The notes under the pieces were generated by a model, which had not been told where the DNA came from, did not search any database, and was given only the letters and a program-made list of their open reading frames with translations. A DNA stretch of 64,000 nt from assembly GCA_032718475.1 (NCBI GenBank), contig JAUCBJ010008260.1:1-64000 (forward strand). Reading direction: 5' to 3'. The position numbers and the translations under genes were made by a program. Positions 21,733-32,808 of the stretch are shown here, piece after piece (position 1 is the stretch's first letter; each line of letters opens with the position of its first letter). The stretch comes from Nemertoderma westbladi. Its lineage: Eukaryota > Xenacoelomorpha > Nemertodermatida > Nemertodermatidae.

Positions 21733-24543
21733 TCTTGACAACATTATGCTGAAAGACCTTTTCAGTGGGGCTGTATGTACATAAATTACTTCCTTTTTTC
21801 AGGGATTTTAATCTCGGACTTTACATCACTTCCCGCTATGATTTATATAATTTAAACCTCCTTGCAACAATTTTTGTTTATTTTTTCAACAAATTTAAAA
21901 TTTATGCAGTGTTGTGTTTTATTTATAGCAAGAGTTATAAATTTTCTCACAAATTGTCACGTCTGTCTAACTTACACGCAAGTATAACAGGTCTGTCACG
22001 AATTTGTTTTTGTTCACTGACGAACGGAAGCCTTAGTATATAGATTAGTTTATTTAAGAGTTTACGATATTCTGGTTCATAATAGTAAGTTTATGTTTTA
22101 TATACGTATTGTTTTTTGTTTTTGATATGTTTATTTTGAACTCTTCTAACCAATATGTCACGAACGCAATATTGGCCATTAATGCTGTTAGTGGCCCTTC
22201 GAGACATTCACAATAATTAAAAACATATTTCTTTTCATTGTTCTTTCGTTTTTAAATCAGACAAGATTTCTGTGTCTTTTGTATACAATTTCCGGTATAA
22301 TGTTAGTGTTTAGATATTAATTACTGATTCTTATGATTTGAGTTCATGATCATTATAATATTTTCGGTTAATTTATTTAATCGTTTGTAATCCAATCTTT
22401 CTGAGATTATGTAGAGTAGGTTTTATTGATTAAATTATTATAAATTGTTTTGGCTTTCAATTTAAACTTGATTATAATTTACGCGCCTGCAAAGTGGCCA
22501 AAATATCTGTACGATATTTCTATATTTCTATTTGTCAACAAATATCAAGACAGGGGGGAAACTGACGCAAATCCCATCTTGGCGAATTAATATCCCGCCT
22601 CAATGTTAAATTCTCAATTTAGGGAAAGGAACAGGTTACAGTGAAATGTTATTTTAACCAAAACAATAAACTAAACACAATAGGACAGGTTACAGTTTTA
22701 TTTTTGAGAGTAATCAGCTGTTATTTGCGTCGAATTTCCCCAGGAGAGGAATGAATTTTTATTGCGTCCAGCCCCCCCCCCCCCCCCCCCCCCTATCTGC
22801 AAATATCATTCGAAAGGTATTTGCGGTGCGAATATGATGACGGTCCGTGCCACGGTTAATTATTACGTCACACACAAACACATAGACCAAAATGTCGTGT
22901 TCGACGCCTTACTGATAATAAATAAATGGTTAATGGATTTTTGTAATGATATCAAATGTACCATTTAAAGAGAGGGGCAGTCCAAATCATAACTCATCGC
23001 TTTTCAGGAGAAAATCGACGCAAATAATTAATTTATTAAAGTTGATATATTTGGATAAGTGAATAATATGTTTTACATGGTAGCTTAAACGATATTGATT
23101 TACAGCCTGTAAATTTTAGTATATTTTAGGGAAACACCAAAATCGCGACCTTTTCGACTTCACCAATCTATCATCTCATTCAACTGATTCTCTAACGTAC
23201 ACAATTATATTGCTGTTTAGGCAAAGTGGAAAATTCTTAATTTAATGTCATATACGTTTTACTTTATTACATTTATGTAAAAATCAACTTTGAAGTGTAA
23301 GCAAGGCAACGATTTGGCCACTGTGCTGGAAATTCACCCTCTTTTTAGTTTTATGTAGTAATGTTCTCTGTTTTCATTAGTTTTCGTTTGTAATTGAATT
23401 ACGATTTTATACATAATCGTGTGAAATGTAACACTTTTTTGAGCGTTATGACCTGCGTGCGCATCTATGAACTTTACACACTATGATGTCCAGAATTTTG
23501 GTACATCATGTCAACTTATCGGCGTTCTGAACCTTTAACTATTAATTTTATTTAACATTGTTTCAGAATGAAATGTTGATTTCTTGATGACATTTGGACA
23601 CAGTAATCACAAGCTTGGTGACTTCAAATGTATTGGTCAGAATTTTAAAATTTTGATCCTAACTCATTTTATTGGCTTCGAAATGTGAAAAATGCTAATT
23701 TTTTAAAAAAAATATGAAAATAATTAATTAATTTGGTAATAAAATTGGAAATAATCAATATCAAAAAATGTCCACCAATACTTTTATTCAACACTATATC
23801 CTAATTATACATACGAAATAACTCGTTATATAACTAATGTTTGTTCGAGGAGTAGTGTTTTTAGTAATAATAGTAATAATTTTATGCTACTAAATAGCAC
23901 TAAATTATTATAACTATATTACAAAAAAATTTTTTAAAACAACCTTCAGTTATCGATTGACCCTTATACCAAAAATTATTCATTTTGGACAAAGCCTTGC
24001 CCTGTTACTATTGGTTTTCATTGACTGTGTTAAAATAAAAACATAAATACATAAATAAAAACATAAATTTTCCATATAGTGAAATATTATAATCTGACGC
24101 TGTAAATGAAAGTGGCGGTTCCTTAAAATAAGTCTTACAATTAAATTAATATTAATTAATATTATATAATTATTACGAAAATTAATTTTGATATTAATAT
24201 AACATGTACTTTGATTATTCCAATTCCAACATTAAACTTATAAACATTGTACTGTATATTTGTTTAATCGTATAAATTATAATCAACTATTAATTAGTAT
24301 AATTTTAATAACAATTTGTTTTTGTTTGATTAATAATAATTTATGTATCCGAAATTTTAAGATAAGTTTCTTTATAGCTTAGTTATGTCGCTACATTAAT
24401 AGCATAACGTGTATTACAATGTAGCATTCATTTATAATGAAAAAAAGAAAGAAATATTTATTCATATTAATATATTTACAATTTCATAATTCGAAGTTAA
24501 ATTGGTAATTTTAATATAAAATAAGCTAATTTTTCTACGGTAG
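21733..24543. other. Intergenic region between convergent HEXIM and CFAP57
   Basis: AT-rich. I find no supported gene. It contains a module R element with a C21 end at 22.6-22.8 kb; the rest looks unique. Confidence 0.5.
22619..22793 (+). repeat. Complete-looking module R element ending in poly(C)
   Basis: The order is GGGAAAGGAACAGGTTACAG, a CTAACCAAAACAATAAAC-like box, a second CAGGTTACAG, AGTAATCAGCTGTTATTTGC, then a C run of about 21. The same order occurs at 55.28-55.42 kb, and reversed at 9.87-9.97 kb. Confidence 0.65.
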
Positions 24544-24549
24544 TTTATT
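24544..24549 (-). terminator. Candidate CFAP57 polyadenylation signal
   Basis: AATAAA on the minus strand, 50 bp beyond the CFAP57 stop. Confidence 0.5.
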
Positions 24550-24598
24550 TAAATACCGACAAAACAATTTGCAGAATTTTAACATAATAAGTGTTGAT

Positions 24599-27500
24599 TT
24601 ATGATTCGGCAGTGACTACGGGGGGCAGTCTTCCACCACTGCCCGGTCTGAGTTTCATCGCGGTTCGAACTTCGTGAAGGTCCGACTGGAGACGACGGAT
24701 CTCCGCGTGTTGCAACTCGATTACCCGTTGGTGTGAGTCATCGCTCTGTCGGTTCCGCGAATCGGGTCTCGTTTCCTCGGCAACCAATGCGTCTCCCCCC
24801 TTATTGGACAACCCCATCTGAGCCTCCAAGTCGTTGACCCGGCTGCGAGCGAGCTTGAGTTCCGTTCGAAGGTCGTTAATCTCCTTTATCAGCGTCACAT
24901 TGTCCTGCATTATCCTAACCTTATCGGCTTTCTGTAGACTAGTATCCTTATTCAACTTCTTTCTAAGTGACGCTATATTTCTCTCTAGATGTTCACGTTG
25001 TCTCGCATACTCTTTCTGAATGTCCGCGTCGATATTGGCACTATCTAGCGTTTCACCGCTCGCGTACTTATGATACACGGCTTTGATGTGATCTTTGAGC
25101 AACTTAGGATCTTGAATGAACCCCACGGTGTTGTGGAGGTCTGTTTGGATTTGACGTATGTGGGATTCTAGATCCCGAACCACCTGTCCTTCTGAGAACA
25201 TTTCTTTTTCGGTCGCTTTTAGTTTCTGGAATAATTCCTTGTTGTTTAGCTTTAATGAAGTGTTCTCTTTGCTCGATCTATCCAACTCGTTCTCCATCTC
25301 TTGTATCTGCTCTTTCTTGGCTTTGATATCATTCTCGCGAGGTTCAATTTGTTTCTTGAGCTCTTTAATTTTATAATCCAAAACGAATTTGAACTTTTCT
25401 AATTCTTGATTCTTCTTTTTGAGATCATATATTCTCTTTTCTTTGTCCTGAATTGTTTCATCCCTCTCTTGTATTTCCTTTTTAAGACTAACAATGTCAC
25501 GTTCCAGTGATTTAATGATGTTGTTGAGTTTGTTAACTTCCCCGTTTAGCCGAGATATTTCCAACTTGTGGTCATCGATTTCTTTCTGCAAACTGCTGAA
25601 TTTTTTCTTCATTATTCCCGTTTCTCCTTTCAACCTCAAGTTCGACTCCTTCTCATCTCGAAGACGTTTCTCATAAGTAGATTTTATATCGAGAATCTCC
25701 TTATCTGCATCTTCCTCTATTTGCTTCTTGGTCTCCTCATTCTCTCTCATCTGTTGTCTTGCTTCGTCACCCGCTACCTCCAGCTGAGTAATCTTCTCTT
25801 GAAGTTTCGTCTCGTAGTATTCCGTTAATTCTTCCAATGCATCTTCCTTACTTTCCTCCATTTCCGCCAATTGTTTCTCATAATCTTCTTGCATCTTTTG
25901 ACTCTTGACTTGTAACTCTTGGTACTTTTCGTACTCAAGCATTAACTTCTGGTTATTTGTCGATTCAAGATCCTGAAGCTCCTTGCCATGTTTCTCTAAA
26001 GTCTCAGCTATTTCCTCGTCGTGTTTTGCTTCACCACGATCTTTCTCAGTTTTTAAAACCTGATTTTTTGTCTTCAACGATTCCATCTCCAAGATAAACT
26101 TCTCTGTAAGCTCCTTAATCTTCTCATTGTAGTTCATGTCTTTTAGCCTCAATTGATATTCGTTCTCCATCTTTAATTCATCGCATCTCGTCTTCAACTC
26201 ACTCATATTCGTATTTTTCTCTTCCAGATCGGTTTTTGTAATAAGAATCTCCTCAGCAAATGTGATTTCCTTATCCCTCTTCATGCTTCTGCCTTCTTTA
26301 TCAGAGAGTTTCCATACGACGAGGCAACCATCCTCTCCGACCGTCACCATAAACTGATCGTCGTGCGTGATGGACATTCTAGCGATGCTCCCTGCGTGCG
26401 CTTGGTAATCCGTCCATTCTCCGGGCGAGGTGAGCGGGAATTTCACGCAGCGTAACGCGCCATTAACGCTACCCGCGAATAGAAGACGCCCGGAGTTGGT
26501 CAAGGCGATCTGAGTGAGTGTGGCTCCTCCCGCGTCCATCTCTCGAAGAACGCTGGAATCCGAAATCTCTTTGATATTTTTATCGGATCCGACGGCGAAC
26601 GTTGTCTTTCCATCAGGAGTGCAACATATTCCAGTGTAGCTGCAGGACTTAAGAACGCTTTCGCTGGTTCTCTTGCCGGTCGCGCTGTCCCATTCATAGA
26701 CAGCCCCATCCATTCCGCAGGAGATTATCTTGCTGTCGTCAACTGTCCATATAACGTTCTTCACTTTACCGTTATGGCCCTTCAGATTCAGGATGTTATC
26801 GAACGTGATCGAGGAATAAATCTGTATAACGTTGCCCTGGACAGCGGCGAACGCGTGACCCCCGTTGCTAAACGAGCATTCGCGACAACCGCGAATTGTA
26901 AACTCCTTGAACATTCGGATGTCGTCGATGAGGATATTCATGAGTCGGACTTTATCGGAGAAGCCGACAAGGACGTAGAGACCGGAGGGATGGAGTGCGA
27001 TGCTGTAGACTTCTTCCTGGAAGATCTTGTAAATCTCCAAAAGATTCGTCTCGAAGTTCCATATGCGTATTGATTTATCCAATGAGCAGGTCGCTATATA
27101 AGGTTTACGGTAACAGATGCTCATACCTGTGATTGCGCCGTAATGGAAACTCTGGGCCAACATGTCGAATTCGGCTACTTCCGATTCGGTGTGACGGCCG
27201 AGATCCGAGGTTATCAGGTTGTAGCTGAGCAACTGACTGGTATCTGTGCTCGCGACTATGGTCTCCTCCGCTGGACTCACTGAAAGGTGTCGCACTTCCG
27301 GTATGACGACCTTGGAAGGGTCTGCCGTCACTGATGTATCGACAGGGACCCGTATTTCTTTGGTTTTCTTGTAATCTCCTTCTTCTGTCCGCTCATAGAC
27401 GTGGACGCTCCCCAGGCCAGCGGCGCACACGAATCCCTTGGACATTCCCACTATGCAGTTGATTTGACAAATGTGCCGGTAGGAGGATGACGTCATTTCC

Positions 27501-27757
27501 GTTTCAACACCACTCTGAGACGCGATCTCTTTAATAGACACGTCCGTTTTGGGAGGCGTTACGTTAATGTCGTGACGCAATTCTCCGCTGTCGAAGATTA
27601 AAATGCGACCTTGATCCGTCCCGATTGCCATAGCAACGTCCGACAACCATGTGTGGTAGGTGAAGTTTTGTGACTCAAACTTTGGAAAGGAAGTTTGTTT
27701 GAATACGCCTTCGGTGTATCGGAACTGTCTAATGAGACCATTTCCAATAACGCAAAC
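24599..27757 (-). CDS. CFAP57: CFAP57 exon 3 (residues 167-1218)
   Basis: CFAP57 (WDR65) is an axonemal protein that stabilises and regulates inner dynein arms in motile cilia. This exon holds most of the two N-terminal WD40 propellers. Recognisable blades are CSLDKSIRIWNF (about 390-401), CGMDGAVYEWD and GEDGCLVVWKL (near 648). A long coiled coil follows from about 650 to 1150, rich in Lys/Glu heptads. The protein ends in a short polar tail. The acceptor is ATTTTTAG followed by GTT TGC GTT, and the phase-0 join reads NPQDNTQ-VCVIGNG. The whole protein is 1218 aa against about 1250 in mammals. The propeller and rod parts are intact, with no frameshift. Confidence 0.95.
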   Translation of the reverse strand, partial: VCVIGNGLIRQFRYTEGVFKQTSFPKFESQNFTYHTWLSDVAMAIGTDQGRILIFDSGELRHDINVTPPKTDVSIKEIASQSGVETEMTSSSYRHICQINCIVGMSKGFVCAAGLGSVHVYERTEEGDYKKTKEIRVPVDTSVTADPSKVVIPEVRHLSVSPAEETIVASTDTSQLLSYNLITSDLGRHTESEVAEFDMLAQSFHYGAITGMSICYRKPYIATCSLDKSIRIWNFETNLLEIYKIFQEEVYSIALHPSGLYVLVGFSDKVRLMNILIDDIRMFKEFTIRGCRECSFSNGGHAFAAVQGNVIQIYSSITFDNILNLKGHNGKVKNVIWTVDDSKIISCGMDGAVYEWDSATGKRTSESVLKSCSYTGICCTPDGKTTFAVGSDKNIKEISDSSVLREMDAGGATLTQIALTNSGRLLFAGSVNGALRCVKFPLTSPGEWTDYQAHAGSIARMSITHDDQFMVTVGEDGCLVVWKLSDKEGRSMKRDKEITFAEEILITKTDLEEKNTNMSELKTRCDELKMENEYQLRLKDMNYNEKIKELTEKFILEMESLKTKNQVLKTEKDRGEAKHDEEIAETLEKHGKELQDLESTNNQKLMLEYEKYQELQVKSQKMQEDYEKQLAEMEESKEDALEELTEYYETKLQEKITQLEVAGDEARQQMRENEETKKQIEEDADKEILDIKSTYEKRLRDEKESNLRLKGETGIMKKKFSSLQKEIDDHKLEISRLNGEVNKLNNIIKSLERDIVSLKKEIQERDETIQDKEKRIYDLKKKNQELEKFKFVLDYKIKELKKQIEPRENDIKAKKEQIQEMENELDRSSKENTSLKLNNKELFQKLKATEKEMFSEGQVVRDLESHIRQIQTDLHNTVGFIQDPKLLKDHIKAVYHKYASGETLDSANIDADIQKEYARQREHLERNIASLRKKLNKDTSLQKADKVRIMQDNVTLIKEINDLRTELKLARSRVNDLEAQMGLSNKGGDALVAEETRPDSRNRQSDDSHQRVIELQHAEIRRLQSDLHEVRTAMKLRPGSGGRLPPVVTAES

Positions 27758-28170
27758 CTAAAAATATTAAAACAGAACAGCACTGTTACTACAAGGGTTA
27801 GGATTTGTTACTGAAATATTTTTTATTTAAATCAATTAAAAAAATACGTTCACTTTCCATTCATACCTGTTCGTTTATCAGTGACACTCAATGGTTCATT
27901 TTCTCGTATTATTCATGTGGTCATTATCATGTACCACTCACTCACTTACCTTTTCATAAACCAGTTATGGTACTCCTCCACACCTGTTCATTCTCACATG
28001 TTAATTTACCCTTGCAAGTGCAACCCTTGTGTACACCACAATTTTCCATTCACATGTTCATTCTAGCATATGCCACTTACTTCTCAATTACCCAGCGCAA
28101 CTAATGTGTTCAATTTAATGTGTTCATTCACTTAAATGTGTTCCCTTTCACATTATCACGCCTCACTCAC

Positions 28171-28468
28171 CTGCGTGTTATCCTGGGGATTAAACGAACA
28201 TTGATTTATAGGGCTTCCATTCTGATTGGTTGTTACAACTTTAGCCATTAGCTTGTTCTTCTCCCAGGCCCAATAATAAAGCATCCAATCAGGCCGCCCG
28301 CCCTGGGCTATGAGATACTTCGAATCGGGACTGAAACACAAACTAACGAACTCGCTAGCCGGAGTTTCGCCTTGGTTAAGGACTTTGCGTTTCCTTGCCG
28401 ACTGGGCCAGGAGATCGTGGATCGTGACGTTGGCTTTGTCGTGTCCCGTTTCCGCAATGGCAACGTAT
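28171..28468 (-). CDS. CFAP57: CFAP57 exon 2
   Basis: Encodes RYVAIAETG...VTIHDLLAQ...SPDSKYLIAQGGRPDWMLYYWAWEKNKLMA...NPQDNTQ, a WD40 section typical of CFAP57. The join to exon 1 splits an arginine codon (AG plus A) and yields SPNRRYVAIAE, the conserved family sequence. The donor is CAG followed by GTGAGT. The acceptor is preceded by an almost pure run of about 18 pyrimidines that is a C homopolymer on the sense strand. Confidence 0.95.
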
Positions 28469-29328
28469 CTGGAAAGGGGGGGGGGGGGGGGATAAAGTTT
28501 CATTTATTATTTAGAACTTTAATCCTAGAACTATTTTATACGCGCATTAAATCGAAGCCTAGAGTATAGGAATAGACCCGGGAAGCTCCTGTGCGCATTT
28601 TCTAGTTCCGTTTCGTATAAATAGCTCGTATAACGAAAAGTAAAATCGAATCGCAAAACATTAAAAACAGTTTAAAAATCGTGGTATAACATGCTAGGCG
28701 AGTGTAGGGGATTTACGGTCTAATAGAACGGTAATACGATAATACTGCGCCAAGAAATATTAACAGCTTGCAGCGTTATGGATACGACATTTAGTTTCAC
28801 AAACGCACGAGTGCAATAATGTAATTGAGGGTCTTAATGCTGTAAAGAAACGAGGTTGTTTCAACTATAAGCATAAGTAAACCTAATCGATTTACATTAT
28901 AGTGTTTCCAACCAAAACATGAAACTCAAATAATTATGTAATTAATTGATAGAATGTATTTATTTATGAAAAATTTATAAAAACGTCCAGAGGTACTGTA
29001 ATAAGTATACAATAATGTTCTTTTCACAATGGGATTATTAATGTAATGTATTATAATCCATTGTGTAATGTATTTCTGTAAGGCATGGAGGGCGTCACAC
29101 TAACTCCCAAGGTTGAATACCGGCTCGCGAAGGATATAAGTGAGTGACATCTTCACCAATTAGCCACTTGGGCATTCGTTTAATTAATAATCATCTTTGT
29201 TAACTCATCGGCTTTGAGTCGAGATAGGAATTTCGTCAATGACCCCCGCCCCCCCTCTCATATCTCTAATTAAGACCTATTTCATATATTATTAACCTAA
29301 TTAAGGCGAGATAGACAGAAACACAAAC

Positions 29329-29528
29329 CTTCGATTTGGGCTGATAGCCATCGCTGTGATCCCTTCACTACAGTTGATAAACTTCTGGCCCTTCTGATCC
29401 ACATTGTAAGTGACCAGACAGCTCCCAGCTGGGTAGATTATAGTCTGCTCGTCTACATGGCTCACATTGTTAACCACCCCAGACTTAAATCCAAATATGT
29501 GCTTCACTTGCGACACTCCAATTGACAT
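29329..29528 (-). CDS. CFAP57: CFAP57 exon 1 (N-terminus)
   Basis: Starts at ATG 29528 with MSIGVSQVKHIFGFKSGVVN and continues IIYPAGSCLVTYNVDQKGQKFI...ITAMAISPNRR, matching the first WD40 blade of CFAP57. The exon ends CGA AG at a GTTTGT donor (phase 2). No upstream in-frame ATG competes. Confidence 0.93.
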
Positions 29529-30740
29529 GGCTGTTTTTTCTTATTGCAAACTATTTTTACTTCTGATTTACGTATGGACAACAATTGCAGAATGGGCAAC
29601 AAATATCGTTAACATCAACAGAGTTTCAGCGAATACGGTATCAAACAATGTTATCTTATTTACCACCTTTTATAAAAAACGGTTGCTAATAAAAATTACA
29701 CAAAATTCAGGTTCCATTAATTACTTATAAAGTTTAAGTATTTTTGTGTGCTTCAGTGGTCCACATAATGTTACAAATACAGCTAACGTATACCGGTACT
29801 GGTAGTGCAGTTTTCCAAGTTACCGGTACCTAAGCCAATCAACAAACACAGAATAAATATTACATTGTTTTATTCGTTGCCTGGTAACAATTCATATTTG
29901 GAAATATTGATTGTTCAACGCCACACTGCGGTTGGCATTGAAACTATATTAATTTGAATTCCAATTCAATGGTGTACTTAAATACAGTACACAAACATTT
30001 TAAACAAAGATTTTTAAAAATCTTTGAAAAATGTTTGAGTATTTTTTTTTGTTAGTAAATACTAACAAAAAAAAATACTCAAACATTTTTATTCATTGGT
30101 TAGCGCGACTAAGAGTAGAATTATTATAAAGTATTTTTAAGAAACGATTTTTATCGAATATAATATTATATTATTTTATCTAAAAACCTAAGAAAAACAC
30201 AACGGATGGGAACCCACACATTAACATCTGATAGGTCAACGTCATCATGTTGTCATAAAAATTGATTTCATTTAATGTGAAAAACATTTCTAACAAAAAT
30301 ATTAGAAATCTATATTTTTATCACTACAGTAGGCCTACTTAATCAATATTATTCTAATTATATTTCAGTTATTTTTCATTACCTAGTAGACGTTTTTGGA
30401 TATTACGTGGATTTCAAATAAAATACATAAGTGATCCGCGCTTAAAACTTACTCAAATAAAATTTTATTATAAATAATTGGTGTCGGAGTAACGGGTAAA
30501 AAACGTGTAATCATGAAATGTGAAAAAAATTACTTCTCCCACTAAATTTATAAAAACCACAGTTAAAGAAAGTAAATGGCCATTTAGCTTAACAATATAA
30601 TTATTTAATTTATTAGTTTTAATTAGTACCGGTAGGGCTACAGCTTTTCTTACACTTTCAAACCAAGGCGTAGATCTAAAATATAAAGTGGATAGGAGTA
30701 AAATGTGAAAGGGAAAGAATTAAGGTTAAACTCAAAATGT
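29529..30740. other. Upstream region of CFAP57
   Basis: AT-rich; no gene. It holds two nested perfect hairpins near 30.0 kb, and presumably the CFAP57 promoter, which I cannot pinpoint. Confidence 0.45.
30005..30090. repeat. Two adjacent perfect palindromes
   Basis: A 22-bp palindrome (30005-30026) is immediately followed by a 31-bp perfect inverted repeat with a 2-nt loop (30027-30057 and 30060-30090). Its arms include T9 and A9 runs. Confidence 0.9.
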
Positions 30741-30759
30741 AGGATTGTTAATTCTAAGT

Positions 30760-31245
30760 GGCGATAAAGTAGAACCAGCACTCTTATTTGGTAGTCCATG
30801 CTGGGCTCTAACTGCAGAGGATACCAAATCTATGGCACTTTCACAAGAATGCTGCGCCGGGTTCATTGTGTCAAGTACAATGAACACATCTCCAACCAGA
30901 CACTATATAACATTGGGGGTGTCTCATTGGTTCCCCCAAGCTTGACACTATAACAAAATCGCCTCCGCTTTGCAGGACATTGCTTTCGCCGTGAGGACCA
31001 GCCAGTGCATAATCTTGTGCTTTGGCGGCCTCATGGAGTGAATAAGCCTGGTGGACAGCCCATGACTTTCTTGAGACGCATCTTAAAGGACACTGGCCTT
31101 GAAGATGCGCATGATCTAGCAAATGCCATGGGTGATAGGCAGTTGTGGCGGCGCAATTTTATCGACAAGCCGGCATAGCATTCCCAATATATTATATAAT
31201 TCAGCTGCAATGCAGCATGCCGATCGTAGAAGTAACTGTAACGCT
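30760..31245 (+). pseudogene. LINE-A 3' coding end
   Basis: Decayed frames read CWALTAEDTKSM, NQT-YNIGGVS, HCFRREDQPVHNLVLW, RRILKDTGLEDAHDLANAMG and DRQLWRRNFIDKPA. They are the C-terminal tail of an endonuclease-reverse transcriptase, followed by a truncated 3' tail (CATAGCATTC, GCAGCATGCCGATC). Internal frameshifts make it inactive. It serves as the reference copy for the LINE-A scraps at 0.74-0.88 and 2.44-2.67 kb. Confidence 0.85.
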
Positions 31246-31635
31246 GTAGGTAGTTGTAAAAGCAAAAACGTTACCTATTATTTTACTTTATTATTCATTA
31301 TTTTAGTTATTGGCAAAAATTGTACATTTTTATACAATTTTACAAATTTTAAGCTGCAGGGCATATAAATTCAGATATAGCAAATCCCGATATTTTTCCA
31401 TCGCGATCGGGATTTTTCACCAGGGTACCGTTGTAACCGTACTATACCAGTCTAATATTAGTTTTACTCATTTAACAAACAAGTATATACTTTTTTACAG
31501 CGAACAATACGGGATGGGTAGATTCGCACTACAATATTTAAATACGAATATTGTTGGTAACACAATTTTTCACTTTACCAATTAATTATATAACTTTACC
31601 AATTCTATGTCCTGTTCCAAATATAGATCTGGCGG

Positions 31636-31775
31636 AACACCGTACAGTGACAATGCAATGGGTGTGTGTTGTGTGTATGTGTACGTAGTGACAATGCAAT
31701 GGGTGTGTGTTGTGTGTATGTGTACGTACAGTGACAATGCAATGCAATGGGTGTGTGTTGTGTGTATGTGTAAAG
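31636..31775 (+). repeat. Three tandem copies of a GT-rich unit of about 46 bp
   Basis: AGTGACAATGCAATGGGTGT followed by GTGTTGTGTGTATGTGTA is repeated three times. Simple-sequence character; open frames over it are spurious. Confidence 0.85.
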
Positions 31776-31836
31776 AGAGATGGTCCCCGTTGCAGTCAAG
31801 GCCAAAATAGAGAACATTTTATAGTTATTATAATTA

Positions 31837-32182
31837 TACTTTCTTACAATATAAATCTCATAGTGAATAAAGTAAATAATGTATATCTAATATTTATTTA
31901 GTGTGTGTTTTTGTGTTGTGTTAATAATGCAAGATTTGATAGACTTATGGCGGCAATTGCTTCACAACAAAGTTAATTATTCCAGAAGAATATATCCCAA
32001 ACCGAACAACTGCACGGTTTGGGATATATTCTTCTGGAATAATTAAATTTGTTGTGAATCAATTGCCGCCATAAGTCTATCTAATCTTGCATTATTAACA
32101 CAACACAAAAACACACACTAAATACATATTAGATATACATTATTTACTTTATTCACTATGAGATTTATATTGTAAGAAAGTA
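31837..32182. repeat. Long palindrome: two 168-bp arms, 10-nt loop (foldback element)
   Basis: The arms 31837-32004 and 32015-32182 are almost identical inverted copies; I see about four differences. The loop is AACAACTGCA. The ends are TACTTTC...GAAAGTA, so the element may be bounded by TA target duplications, as in mariner-type foldback MITEs. No protein is encoded. A transcript would fold into one long hairpin. Confidence 0.9.
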
Positions 32183-32538
32183 CACCATGAACCGTAATAT
32201 AGTGTCATTTTCTGATACAACGGACCCCCCCCCCCCAGATTTTTCTACAAATCTTGATACATATTTGGAATCCTTTCTAATGATATGATAAGGTTTCGAC
32301 TAATGTGAAGAATGGCCACGATACGAAGGGTGCGATTTCGCAGAAGACACTTTTTTAAAACGCCTATAAACAAAATTTAAAGGCAAAATCGAAAATTCCG
32401 GCTTCCTGGTAACAACCACGGTGAGTTGAACTAGTTCTGCTTCGAATTTCAAGCAATATGTTACAGATTTGTAGAAAAATCTGGGGGGGGGGGGGGTCGG
32501 TGTCATCAGAAACTGACACTATATAAAGGGTCATGGTG
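32183..32538. mobile_element. MITE with about 83-bp inverted ends and TA duplication
   Basis: Ends CACCATGA...TCATGGTG are flanked by TA at 32181-32182 and 32539-32540. The terminal repeats include TATAGTGTCA, TTTCTGATA, a run of about 13 C, and AGATTTTTCTACAAATCT. The TA duplication suggests mobilisation by a Tc1/mariner-type transposase. There is no coding capacity. Confidence 0.8.
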
Positions 32539-32569
32539 TATATGTATAGTAACCAATGTACATTTAGTG

Positions 32570-32595
32570 CTGCATTAGTGACGTCACTAATGCAG
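32570..32595. promoter_or_regulatory. 26-bp perfect palindrome centred on TGACGTCA
   Basis: The core TGACGTCA (32579-32586) is the consensus cAMP response element, within a symmetrical GCATTAG...CTAATGC context. No gene start lies close, so the symmetry may simply be a decayed element end. Confidence 0.45.
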
Positions 32596-32781
32596 TTTTC
32601 CGAAACGGCCTGATATTTCGATGTTGCTAGTTTTGCATTTTAAAATCGCTATAACTTAGCCAATATTTTTTTTGAAATAAAATTGCTCTCTGGGGTTTTT
32701 TCACACGATCTTTCACATGAAACCAACGAAAACTCGATCAAAATTTCCGAGTCGCCAACTCCATTAGTTAAAGTGTAATAA

Positions 32782-32808
32782 ATGGGGGGGGGGGGGGGGG
32801 GGGGGGGG
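32782..32808 (+). repeat. G homopolymer of about 27
   Basis: Long G run following GTGTAATAAAT, next to AT-rich repeat-like sequence at 32.6-32.8 kb. Confidence 0.9.
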
